Below, in pieces: positions 1-5,359 of a stretch of 5,359 nucleotides of DNA; the stretch's first letter is position 1, and every line of letters starts with the position of its first letter. Made by a program: the position numbers and the translations under genes. This DNA comes from CAZGQY01 sp964528035 (GTDB taxonomy: Bacteria; Pseudomonadota; Gammaproteobacteria; Methylococcales; UBA1147), in NCBI GenBank assembly GCA_964528035.1, contig CAZGQY010000242.1, positions 1 through 5,359 of the forward strand. The letters are read 5' to 3'. Under the pieces are notes generated by a model that searched no databases, was not told the DNA's origin, and saw only the letters and a list, made by a program, of their open reading frames with translations.

Positions 1-54
1 GCTGACCATTTCTCGACCAAGCTACTCCCCAATACAACAATGACGGAGTACTAG
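1..54 (+). CDS. Possible 3' end of an upstream gene (partial)
   Basis: Frame 1 is open from the first base to a TAG at 52-54. It gives 17 residues ending in TTMTEY, which could be the C-terminus of a gene starting outside the window. The stretch is too short to show a domain, and 17 open codons can arise by chance, so this is only a suggestion. If it is real, the gene to the right (start 124) lies 69 bases downstream on the same strand and could be co-transcribed, although an AT-rich leader between them leaves room for a separate promoter. Confidence 0.2.
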   Translation, partial: ADHFSTKLLPNTTMTEY

Positions 55-81
55 TTAAGCGCCATAGAATCAGATAAAAAG

Positions 82-97
82 TTTTCTGTGTAGAAAA
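82..97 (+). promoter_or_regulatory. AT-rich leader with small hairpin before the 124-660 gene
   Basis: TTTTCT (82-87) and AGAAAA (92-97) are perfect inverted copies around a GTGT loop, followed by an A-rich run to about 108. With only six mostly A-T pairs, the hairpin is weak and may be chance. It sits between the possible upstream gene end (54) and the ribosome binding site at 113-117, in the region where a promoter or leader would be expected. I could not pick out a convincing -35/-10 pair. Confidence 0.15.
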
Positions 98-112
98 TAA
101 AAAAACAAATTC

Positions 113-117
113 GGAGA
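113..117 (+). promoter_or_regulatory. Ribosome binding site for the 124-660 gene
   Basis: GGAGA lies 6 bases upstream of the ATG at 124. This is a good Shine-Dalgarno core at a normal spacing and supports the ATG at 124 as the true start. Confidence 0.7.
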
Positions 118-123
118 ATAGCG

Positions 124-660
124 ATGAAATGTCTTTATTATCTAACATCCACCCTGGATAGTACTCATAAGATATCAGATGACCTTCATGAGTCGGGTGT
201 TGATGATTGGTTTTTTCATGTAATCAGTAAGGATGAATCGGGACTAAAAAAAGAGCAGTTACACTCCGGTAACTATATAGAGAAGCTGGATATATTGCGC
301 TATGGGATTCTTGGCGCACTTATCGGTTTTGTGGCTGGAATAATTGTGAGTCTGATTGTCGCTATCGCCGAACCGTTTGGTTCTGAAGCTAAAGGCATCA
401 TCTATTTCGGTATTGTCGCGTTGATGACCTGTTTCGGAGCCTGGAGTGGCGGATTAACCGGAGTCGCCAGTGAGAATAAAAAAATTGCTGAATATCATGA
501 TGATATTGATGCCGGAAAATATCTGATCCTTATTTATGCTCGAAAGGAAAAAGACCCTGTTATCCGTGAGATGATGGGAAAAAGTCACCCCGAGGCAGCT
601 CTTACCGCAGTTGACGAGAATTTTTATAATCCTTTGGTTGGAATTACACGCATTTCGTGA
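124..660 (+). CDS. Two-helix membrane protein, DUF1269-like family
   Basis: This 178-residue protein has a soluble N-terminal part of about 55 residues beginning MKCLYYL. Two hydrophobic, glycine-rich helices follow at roughly 59-82 (GILGALIGFVAG) and 91-113 (GIVALMTCFGAW), and then a soluble C-terminal part. The pattern matches a proteobacterial family usually annotated as DUF1269 or as a hypothetical membrane protein: a ferredoxin-like N-terminal half, a helical hairpin with small residues and GAW, an IDAGKYLILIYA-type strand at about 128-139, and HPEA at 155-158. Family function is not established. The 'magnesium transporter' label sometimes used for relatives has no support here, since I see no transporter motif. 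The glycine-rich hairpin could drive oligomerisation or peripheral membrane insertion. The ATG is backed by a good ribosome binding site. No terminator hairpin is evident after the stop. It runs opposite to the signalling operon, and nothing links the two functionally except proximity. Confidence 0.85.
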   Translation: MKCLYYLTSTLDSTHKISDDLHESGVDDWFFHVISKDESGLKKEQLHSGNYIEKLDILRYGILGALIGFVAGIIVSLIVAIAEPFGSEAKGIIYFGIVALMTCFGAWSGGLTGVASENKKIAEYHDDIDAGKYLILIYARKEKDPVIREMMGKSHPEAALTAVDENFYNPLVGITRIS

Positions 661-931
661 CAACTGAGTATTAATAAAGTTCAAAAAACAAAAATGAAGC
701 GGGCTGTCTGCGAGGAGAGGGCGTTGTGAGTGGAAGTGGTATTGACCAGTTTTTTCGATTAAAAGTAACGAATATCAGTCGTATTAGCAATATAGAATGA
801 GCGATCTCATATCTAATCCCAGGTAATTTTATATGCGTTCCCGGGTTACGTCGTGTTTTGTAATGCAAACATATTGGGTATTCTAAGTTGCTCCATATGT
901 TCTCTAGTGTAGCTGTGCTGGACAATTTTGA

Positions 932-1102
932 AGGCTATTTTCGCGGTTGTTGTTGGTTGCCAATAAATACGCTTTGTTTGCCTATACCTTAAGTGCCCTA
1001 TTTAAAGGCCTTAAAAGAATAACCAACAGTAAACGCGAACTGAGCCATTTTGAAAGTTATGGAAAAGGATCCAATAAATTGTTGAAAAATTTCTTGCCAT
1101 AA
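932..1102 (+). pseudogene. Possible gene remnant, open frame without ATG
   Basis: This frame is open from after a TGA at 929-931 to a TAA at 1100-1102. It offers only TTG as start (three in a row at 947-955) and no proper ribosome binding site. From about 950 the translation is protein-like, with segments such as NKYALFAYTLSALFKGLKR and SHFESYGKGSNKLLKNFLP: a hydrophobic helix followed by a basic, Lys-rich tail. Codon choice (GCC, AAA, GAA, CTG, GGC) is like the real genes nearby. An ATG at 897 opens a different frame (VLDNFEGYF) that runs into this region, so a frameshift joining the two is possible. I recognise no family. It may be a decayed 3' end, a small TTG-start gene or chance. Confidence 0.25.
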
Positions 1103-1118
1103 TGCATGGATCAGGTGT

Positions 1119-1325
1119 CTATTTCGGTTGGTGCTGTAGTCGGTCAGTGGTGTCACCGGATTCAGCCTGTCCTGTCAATGCCTGGGCAGCCCCAAAGGTA
1201 TTCGAAACCTTGGTTGGCTTGATTTTGAATTCACCGGTACGGTCCTGTTGACTACAGAGGATGTTGTCAGTTTCCAGCGCCTTAATCGTAATTAAACCAT
1301 TAACGTGTCCGGATTTTGAAACCGA
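1119..1325 (-). pseudogene. Possible gene remnant downstream of the operon, no start codon
   Basis: On the minus strand a frame is open from after a TGA at 1326-1328 to a TAG at 1119-1121, giving about 68 residues with no ATG or GTG. The product looks like real protein: GHVNGLITIKALETDNILC, DRTGEFKIKPTKVSNTFG and AAQALTGQAESGDTT. It alternates strand-forming and turn residues and uses codons normal for the neighbours (CTG GAA, GAC AAC ATC, GAA TTC AAA ATC AAG). It begins 46 bases after the stop of the diguanylate cyclase gene, on the same strand but in another frame. This suggests the 3' remnant of a former downstream gene whose 5' part was deleted or frameshifted. I do not recognise the family. 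Confidence 0.3.
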
Positions 1326-1368
1326 TCAATGACCCGCGGGTGCAATAGTGGTTTAAACCTTGATTGGT
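1321..1368 (-). terminator. Imperfect inverted repeat just after the operon's last gene
   Basis: ACCGATCAA (1321-1329) and TTGATTGGT (1360-1368) are inverted copies with one mismatch, which is a G-U pair in RNA. They flank a second, perfect palindrome, ACCCGCGGGT (1332-1341). The structure lies 4 bases past the stop codon of the last operon gene (1372) and could fold in the transcript as a branched hairpin. No U-tract follows on the minus strand, so it is not a classical intrinsic terminator. It could instead protect the mRNA 3' end or be chance. Confidence 0.2.
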
Positions 1369-1371
1369 ACG

Positions 1372-2343
1372 TTAAGAATAAGCGTGGTTCGGTGTAGTGT
1401 CGTGTGCGCTATGATCGGCCCATATACAAAGGCGATTTCGCCCCTCGTCTTTGGCCTGATAGAGTGCTTCGTCAGTACGTTGGATCATGACATCAGTATC
1501 GATTACACCAATATCGTACTCAGTCAATCCGATACTACAGGTGACATGAAATTTTTTTTCCTTATTCGAGGCATATTTTTGTATGCAGGCTTTAGTACGA
1601 ATTCGCTGACCGACCTGCTGGGCCTGATCCAGTGTTGTACTCGGTAAAATGATGAGAAATTCTTCGCCGCCATAGCGACCGACAATATCCAATTGGCGGG
1701 TGCATGTTTCAAGTATTTTGCTAAAGCCTTTTAGTACCTGGTCTCCAACCAGGTGTCCGTGATGGTCATTGACTTGTTTAAAATGATCTAGATCGATCAG
1801 TGCCAGGCAAAAGGGAGTATCGTAGCGTTGTGCACGGTATATTTCTTCATTGAGATGATCCATTGTATAACGGCGGCTGTACAGTCCTGTGAGGTCATCG
1901 GTGACCGCCAGACGTTTCAATTCGTCTTCACGCATTTTTAACAGGTGCTTCAATTCTGTTTTTTCGATGGCGTTGTTGATGGCGCGGCGTAAATCTTCTC
2001 CTGTGATTCCTGCTTTAATCAGGTAATCCTGAACACCGTTTTTCATTGCCTGGACGGCTATTCCTTCATTGCCTTCTCCAGTGAGCATGACAATGGCTGG
2101 AATATGGTTGTTATTTTGTTTATTCAGTTCCACCAAAAATTCGAGACCGTCGAGTTCGGGCAAATTATAATCGAGCAAAATACAATCAGGTCGTTCGTCC
2201 TTTAAACTATTAAGGGCATCTTCACCGTTATCAACTTCTGAAAACACATATTCGTTCTGATTGGCGCGGAGCAAAAGACGTTTATAAGTAGTACGGTCTT
2301 CCGGGCTGTCGTCGACGATTAGAATACGAAGCGGTTCAATCAT
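1372..2343 (-). CDS. Response regulator diguanylate cyclase (REC-GGDEF)
   Basis: This 323-residue cytoplasmic protein is predicted to make c-di-GMP from two GTP under control of phosphorylation. The receiver domain (about 4-125) has the acidic pair D11-D12, phospho-acceptor D58 in LLDYNLPELDG, T88 in MLTGE and K110. A charged helix (about 127-146, KTELKHLLKMREDELKRL) forms the usual signalling linker into TDDLTGLYSRR. The GGDEF domain runs to about 309, with metal-binding D184 in LIDLDHFK, substrate motif NDHHGH, and active-site GGEEF at 225-229. RQLD at 216-219, five residues before GGEEF, is an intact inhibitory I-site, so product feedback is expected. No EAL domain is present. The order resembles single-receiver PleD-like or WspR-like cyclases. 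The ATG overlaps the preceding gene's stop (ATGA, 2340-2343) and has an AGGGGA ribosome binding site, which fixes the start and suggests translational coupling. A polar tail of about 14 residues follows the catalytic domain. Confidence 0.95.
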   Translation of the reverse strand: MIEPLRILIVDDSPEDRTTYKRLLLRANQNEYVFSEVDNGEDALNSLKDERPDCILLDYNLPELDGLEFLVELNKQNNNHIPAIVMLTGEGNEGIAVQAMKNGVQDYLIKAGITGEDLRRAINNAIEKTELKHLLKMREDELKRLAVTDDLTGLYSRRYTMDHLNEEIYRAQRYDTPFCLALIDLDHFKQVNDHHGHLVGDQVLKGFSKILETCTRQLDIVGRYGGEEFLIILPSTTLDQAQQVGQRIRTKACIQKYASNKEKKFHVTCSIGLTEYDIGVIDTDVMIQRTDEALYQAKDEGRNRLCIWADHSAHDTTPNHAYS

Positions 2344-2807
2344 GATTGTATTTCCCCTTCAGGAAGTATGACAATTTCAAACCAATAATTTTTCAGTTTT
2401 TCTATCGCTTCAACAAAGCCGGTAAGATTCACCGGTTTATGAACATAACTATTGGCGCCAGCAAGATAGCATTTGTCGATATCACTGGGAGCAGATGATG
2501 TGGTCAGCATGATCACTGGAATCGATTTTAAATTGGGGTCTTGTTTTATCTCTTTTAACACTTCCCAACCGTCAGTACCGGGCAGGTTAAGGTCAAGCAA
2601 TATGACCGAAGGTTTGGGTGCTTTTTCCGAATCGGCGTATTGTTCCCGCCGATACAGATAGTCGAGCGCATCATCACCGTCTTCGCAACGCTTGATTGGG
2701 TTGGATAAACCGGATTTTTTTAAGGCTCTTATGGTAGTCTCGTAATCTTCCGGGTTATCTTCAACGATCAGTATCGTTCTTGATATCGCTTTTGCTGCCT
2801 CAGTCAT
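2340..2807 (-). CDS. Single-domain response regulator, Rcp1-like
   Basis: This 155-residue protein is a lone receiver domain with no DNA-binding or enzymatic output. It carries the acidic pair E16-D17 in LIVEDNPED, phospho-acceptor D72 in ILLDLNLPGTDGWE, T102 in MLTTSS, and K124 in VHKPVN. The extended loop around YLYRREQYADSEKAPKP (51-67) and the C-terminal FVEAIEKLKNYW...ILP segment (131-149) are typical of the Rcp1 group. Those regulators are partners of phytochrome-type and related kinases with a DLKEPLR H-box, which is exactly the kinase type encoded just upstream. The start ATG lies inside the end of the kinase gene (8-base overlap, 2800-2807). A weak GGAAA ribosome site (2816-2820) lies about 10 bases upstream, so coupling to kinase translation is likely. 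The role is inferred: it may act by protein-protein contact, or serve as a phosphate sink or relay for the co-encoded cyclase. Confidence 0.93.
   Translation of the reverse strand: MTEAAKAISRTILIVEDNPEDYETTIRALKKSGLSNPIKRCEDGDDALDYLYRREQYADSEKAPKPSVILLDLNLPGTDGWEVLKEIKQDPNLKSIPVIMLTTSSAPSDIDKCYLAGANSYVHKPVNLTGFVEAIEKLKNYWFEIVILPEGEIQS
2353..2358 (-). promoter_or_regulatory. Ribosome binding site for the diguanylate cyclase gene
   Basis: Read on the minus strand, AGGGGA ends 9 bases before the ATG at 2343. It lies inside the coding region of the upstream response regulator. Together with the ATGA stop/start overlap it marks a start served both by fresh initiation and by coupling. Confidence 0.55.
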
Positions 2808-4884
2808 GAGAGTTTTTTCCAGACAAGGTAAAATAAAATGTAGTGCCTTCGCCGAAACATGAATCCACCCATATTTCGCCGTGGTGGCGTTCGATAATTT
2901 TCTTTATGATGGTTAATCCGACTCCGTTGCCACCACCATATTTGTCTCTGCCATGCAGGCGTTTAAATATGCGGAATACGGAATTCAGATGTTTCTCGCG
3001 TATGCCGATGCCGTTATCCCGGACGTAAAAAACGATCGAATAGCCTGGGATTTGGTGAGATTTTAGTGCTGTGGGGAGGTTATCCATTTCACTGCTGTCC
3101 TGATAGCCGATTTCGATCCATTTTTCAGGTTTATCGTTATATTTTTTTGCATTGGAAATGAGATTGCTAAAAACCTCGCCGATAAGAACAGGGTCACAAG
3201 CGATACTGGGAAGTGGTTTGGGGATGCGTATTTCTATTTTCTCGCTTTCGAGACCCACATGTAATGTATCGAGTACGTTGCTCAGTACATCGTTCATGTT
3301 GGTGGTTTCGTGGGAAATATTGACTCGACCCAGGCGGGAAAAATCGAGAAGGGAATTAATCAGGTCTTCCATACGTTGAGTCAATCGAGTCAGCGTTTTC
3401 AGTTTGGACTGCCCTTCCTCGTCGAGTTTATCCGCGTAGTCTTCCAGTAGAAAGTTAGAATAATTATGAATACCTCTCAGGGGTTCCTTTAAGTCGTGTG
3501 AAGCGATGTAAGCAAAGTCGTCCAATTGTCTATTGACGCGTATCAATTCGCATTCTTTGGTTTTTGTATCGCTTATATCGATCCAGGAACCAATTAATTC
3601 AAGCGGTCTACCGGAGCGGGTGTAAGTCACTGTTGCCGCATCATGAATCCATAAGTAATGGCCTAGTCGGTGCTTAAATTGGTATTCCAAGGTAATGTGT
3701 TGCTTTTTTTGTACCAGAAGATCGTTGAGTGTTTCCAGTACGCCTGTGGCTTCGTCTGGATGAAGGTGCGTATACCAGAAGTCACGGGTTAATAAATCGT
3801 GTGTTGAATGGCCTGTCAGAGTTGTAATATTTTCGCTGATGAATGTGCCATGAAACGAAGGCGATAAATTCATGCTATAAATGACCGATGGACTGGTTTT
3901 CATCAGATACTTGAGCCGGGTACGCGTTTTTTTCAGATCAACATTGGTTTTATTATGACGATCCAGTGTAATTTTTTGCTTGTGGTGGGTCGCAGCGTGA
4001 TCCAGCATTAAGCCGGCCAGAGGTACAGAATAGGCGATAATTTTAAGAAAGTGAGCGATATTGAAATCGGAGTCAAACAGCGCGGTAGAGCCAAACGCCA
4101 TATGGGCTTCGACGATGACGTCCGGGATCGTCGAGATGATCAGTCCGTGAGCAAATATGGAAGGATACTTGCGATAGTACAGCGGAAACACATAGAGGCC
4201 GCAAACCAGATATAAAAGTAAAGGAATAAAATCCCATGGCCGGGTAATTAGATTGTCCGGAAACATGGTTTGCGGCAAATTGGAACGGGTGGCCGCGTAG
4301 TGAATAATTGTATAAGCGATAACAGCAAAGAAAACACTGGTTGTGACCACAAAGGACAGGCGGGCAGGTATTTTTTGCTTTCTTTCCCTCAATAGCAGAC
4401 ACACACCGACCATCATAATCAGGGCGTTGAAGACGCGACAAACCGCCCAGGTAAAAGGAATCAGGCTGCGATTGTCAGCTACAGAGGTAATCAACCGATC
4501 TGCGGCTAAAGTATGAAAAGCGTCCATGAATCCAGCACATACGAGGGCTGAGCCAATAATCGGTGTGGTAATGTCACGGGTGATTGCGTAGTGACTAAAA
4601 GCCAGGCAAACTGTAAATATTGCTACACAAACAGCACTCCATTCCAGAAGCGTATGGGTAAATGCGCCACTCAGATGATGAAATGCGGCTTCGGTGGTGT
4701 TTGGTGCCGATTGCATTGTTTCATCGAGCCCAAGTTGTTCGCTAGAGAAATCAAAGCCCGCCAAGGTTAACATGAATGGCAGGACACTGATTACCACGAT
4801 TCCCCAGACTATAGAATCAGGGATTTTATCCTCATTGAGAGCTTTGACTGATGGGTGGGTGGTAGATATTACTTGGGCGTGCAT
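2800..4884 (-). CDS. MASE3-like membrane sensor histidine kinase with PAS domain
   Basis: This 694-residue inner-membrane kinase is the sensor of the operon. Residues about 25-296 hold seven to eight hydrophobic helices (about 25-44, 77-97, 105-125, 142-165, 176-196, 216-236, 243-262, 276-295). They match the MASE3 pattern: H77 and E81 in HTLLEW, D121 and H124 in DAFHTL, and W146 and R150 in TWAVCR. The MASE3 ligand is not known. A short coiled linker (about 300-327) leads to a PAS/PAC domain (about 328-441) with HPDEA and GHYLWIHDAA. HisKA follows, with phospho-acceptor H463 in IASHDLKEPLRG, the subtype paired with Rcp1-like regulators. HATPase_c has N578 in the N box (NLISNAKKYN), DNGIGI at 623-628, the VFRIFKRLHG F-box, GNGVGL at 652-657, and GEGT near 678. 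No receiver or HPt domain is fused. The ATG at 4884 is the only sensible start, because a stop lies eight codons upstream, but its ribosome binding site is poor. It is the first gene of the operon. Confidence 0.93.
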   Translation of the reverse strand: MHAQVISTTHPSVKALNEDKIPDSIVWGIVVISVLPFMLTLAGFDFSSEQLGLDETMQSAPNTTEAAFHHLSGAFTHTLLEWSAVCVAIFTVCLAFSHYAITRDITTPIIGSALVCAGFMDAFHTLAADRLITSVADNRSLIPFTWAVCRVFNALIMMVGVCLLLRERKQKIPARLSFVVTTSVFFAVIAYTIIHYAATRSNLPQTMFPDNLITRPWDFIPLLLYLVCGLYVFPLYYRKYPSIFAHGLIISTIPDVIVEAHMAFGSTALFDSDFNIAHFLKIIAYSVPLAGLMLDHAATHHKQKITLDRHNKTNVDLKKTRTRLKYLMKTSPSVIYSMNLSPSFHGTFISENITTLTGHSTHDLLTRDFWYTHLHPDEATGVLETLNDLLVQKKQHITLEYQFKHRLGHYLWIHDAATVTYTRSGRPLELIGSWIDISDTKTKECELIRVNRQLDDFAYIASHDLKEPLRGIHNYSNFLLEDYADKLDEEGQSKLKTLTRLTQRMEDLINSLLDFSRLGRVNISHETTNMNDVLSNVLDTLHVGLESEKIEIRIPKPLPSIACDPVLIGEVFSNLISNAKKYNDKPEKWIEIGYQDSSEMDNLPTALKSHQIPGYSIVFYVRDNGIGIREKHLNSVFRIFKRLHGRDKYGGGNGVGLTIIKKIIERHHGEIWVDSCFGEGTTFYFTLSGKNSHD

Positions 4885-4904
4885 AGCACTATTTTGATGG
4901 TTGT

Positions 4905-4960
4905 TTAGAAATTTATATTTAGATTTTTTTAATTTTGACAGTTTTAATTATCAAGTTATT
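4905..4960 (-). promoter_or_regulatory. AT-rich probable promoter region of the signalling operon
   Basis: Immediately upstream of the kinase start there are about 55 bases of very AT-rich sequence. On the minus strand a TTGATA (4949-4954) is followed after 17 bases by TAAAAA (4926-4931), a poor but possible sigma70-type pair. A second -10-like TATAAA lies at 4912-4917 without a good -35 partner. The location is right for the operon promoter, but the exact elements are guesses. The plus strand also shows a TTGACA (4935-4940) with no matching -10. Confidence 0.3.
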
Positions 4961-5084
4961 TTCTATGAACGGTCAGAGCCAAGAATGTTTGTTTAACATA
5001 CGAATATGTATCTAAAAGCACTGAAATCTACAATATTTCTAAGCCTATTAAATTAGTATAGACAAAATAGTAATTGTTGTCGGA

Positions 5085-5297
5085 TTGCGCGTATGGATTG
5101 TGGTTCAGTATTGTGATGGACTGAACGTGTTAGACAATTTTAATTGGCAAATCGAAGCAATCAATGGGGTTCGCAATAGAGAAAGGCCCTTCGAAAAGGC
5201 TCAGCAATTTCAATTGTGGCTTACAGGCGTACTACTGAAGGTTGTGGTTGAGGCAGGAAACTTAATAATACAGCTTCGATATAGACCTGAATGGTAA
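5085..5297 (+). pseudogene. Doubtful open frame, TTG start, possible remnant
   Basis: This frame is open from 5052 (after a TAA) to a TAA at 5295-5297. The only starts are TTG or GTG, with no ribosome binding site before the TTG at 5085. The 70-residue product from that TTG includes DGLNVLDNFNWQIEAINGV and ends in LRYRPEW. Its composition is acceptable but matches no domain I know. The opposite strand is also open for more than 40 codons at the right end, which lowers confidence that this strand is the coding one. It is more likely a decayed fragment or chance than an expressed gene. Confidence 0.15.
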
Positions 5298-5299
5298 CT

Positions 5300-5359
5300 G
5301 CTCGGCCCCTCTATGGGTGATCTGTTCCGGAAGACGCCGTAAATACATCCTTGTAGGCT
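5300..5359. repeat. Possible dispersed intergenic repeat, cut by the window edge
   Basis: The last 60 bases contain CTCGGCCCCTCTATGGGTG and then GACGCCGTAAATACATCC with a final TTGTAGGCT. From memory, similar segments (GACGCCGT.AAT.C.TCC.TG..GGCT) recur between genes in several gammaproteobacterial genomes. The piece sits at the end of a gene-free stretch and is richer in GC than its surroundings. Only one copy is visible here, so repetition cannot be shown from this window. Confidence 0.25.

Larger units (their letters stand above)
661..1371. other. 711-base stretch without a confident gene; contains two probable gene remnants
   Basis: Between the DUF1269-like gene and the 3' end of the signalling operon there is no ATG-started ORF with convincing composition. 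From about 661 to 930 I see nothing that looks coding: frames are interrupted, and the minus-strand TTG frame at 671-925 has noise-like, ATA-rich codons. From 932 to 1325 two convergent open stretches look more protein-like and are listed separately. The stretch also has small palindromes: TTTAAAGG/CCTTAAA-like around 1002-1014, ACCCGCGGGT at 1332-1341 and GTTTAAAC at 1351-1358. No clear intrinsic terminator with a U-tract is visible for either flanking gene. Confidence 0.5.
4961..5359. other. Operon upstream region and right flank, no confident gene
   Basis: From 4961 to about 5050 the sequence is AT-rich with frequent stops in all frames and looks like plain intergenic DNA. From 5052 to 5297 one plus-strand frame stays open and is listed separately as a doubtful remnant. 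The last 60 bases are richer in GC and look like the start of a dispersed intergenic repeat. I see no tRNA, terminator or attachment site. Confidence 0.4.

Noticed and set aside
671..925. Minus-strand frame of 84 codons starting with TTG
   Set aside because: Codon use is noise-like (many ATA, scattered rare codons), the start is TTG without a ribosome site, and the translation has no domain character.
1102..1251. Plus-strand ATG frame of 49 codons whose ATG overlaps the TAA of the 932-1102 frame (TAATG)
   Set aside because: The overlap looks like coupling, but there is no ribosome site and the product is rich in Cys and Trp. The opposite strand reads as far better protein.
661..1371. CRISPR array, tRNA or riboswitch in the long gene-free stretch
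   Set aside because: No regularly spaced repeats, no cloverleaf with a T-loop GTTCRA-type core, and no recognisable aptamer such as a GEMM c-di-GMP motif was found by reading both strands.
1360..1647. Plus-strand frame of 95 codons over the cyclase gene
   Set aside because: It lies opposite the conserved GGDEF domain, has a Cys/Ser-rich translation without motifs, and is a shadow of the real gene.
4073..4441. Minus-strand frame of 122 codons inside the kinase gene
   Set aside because: It is a shifted frame within the membrane sensor coding region, where the main frame shows a coherent MASE3 pattern.
4935..4963. Perfect TTGACA on the plus strand as a promoter for the 5085 frame
   Set aside because: No -10-like hexamer at 16-18 bases (ATTTTC at 17), and the frame it would serve is itself doubtful.

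Overview
The window looks like chromosomal DNA of a marine or environmental gammaproteobacterium. I infer this from the moderate-to-low GC content, the style of the signalling proteins and the type of the small membrane protein at the left end. No rRNA, tRNA or housekeeping marker is present, so the taxon is only a guess. I see no transposase, CRISPR array or phage gene.

Layout. Positions 1-54 may hold the last codons of a gene that enters from the left. A short AT-rich leader and a good ribosome binding site then lead into a plus-strand gene (124-660) for a 178-residue protein with two membrane segments, of a DUF1269-like stress/membrane family. Positions 661-1371 contain no confident gene. 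They do hold two convergent open stretches with protein-like composition but no ATG start: plus strand, ending at 1102, and minus strand, ending at 1119. These are probably gene remnants. Positions 1372-4884 are filled on the minus strand by a tightly packed three-gene signalling operon. Positions 4885-5359 are the AT-rich operon upstream region, then a weak TTG-start open frame, then a possible dispersed intergenic repeat cut by the window edge.

How the genes work together. Transcription of the operon runs from high to low coordinates. The first gene encodes a membrane sensor histidine kinase with an MASE3-like multi-helix sensor, a PAS domain, HisKA and HATPase_c. Its stop overlaps by 8 bases the start of a single-domain Rcp1-type response regulator. 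That gene's stop overlaps by 4 bases (ATGA) the start of a receiver-GGDEF diguanylate cyclase. All key phosphorylation and catalytic residues are present in all three. The simplest reading is that a membrane signal controls phosphorylation of one or both receivers, and through the second receiver controls c-di-GMP synthesis. The Rcp1-like protein would be a parallel output, a phosphate sink or a shuttle.

The operon is a recognisable architecture rather than a new system. The points most worth a second look are the two-receiver wiring, the ligand of the MASE3-like sensor, and the unannotated remnants downstream of the operon.
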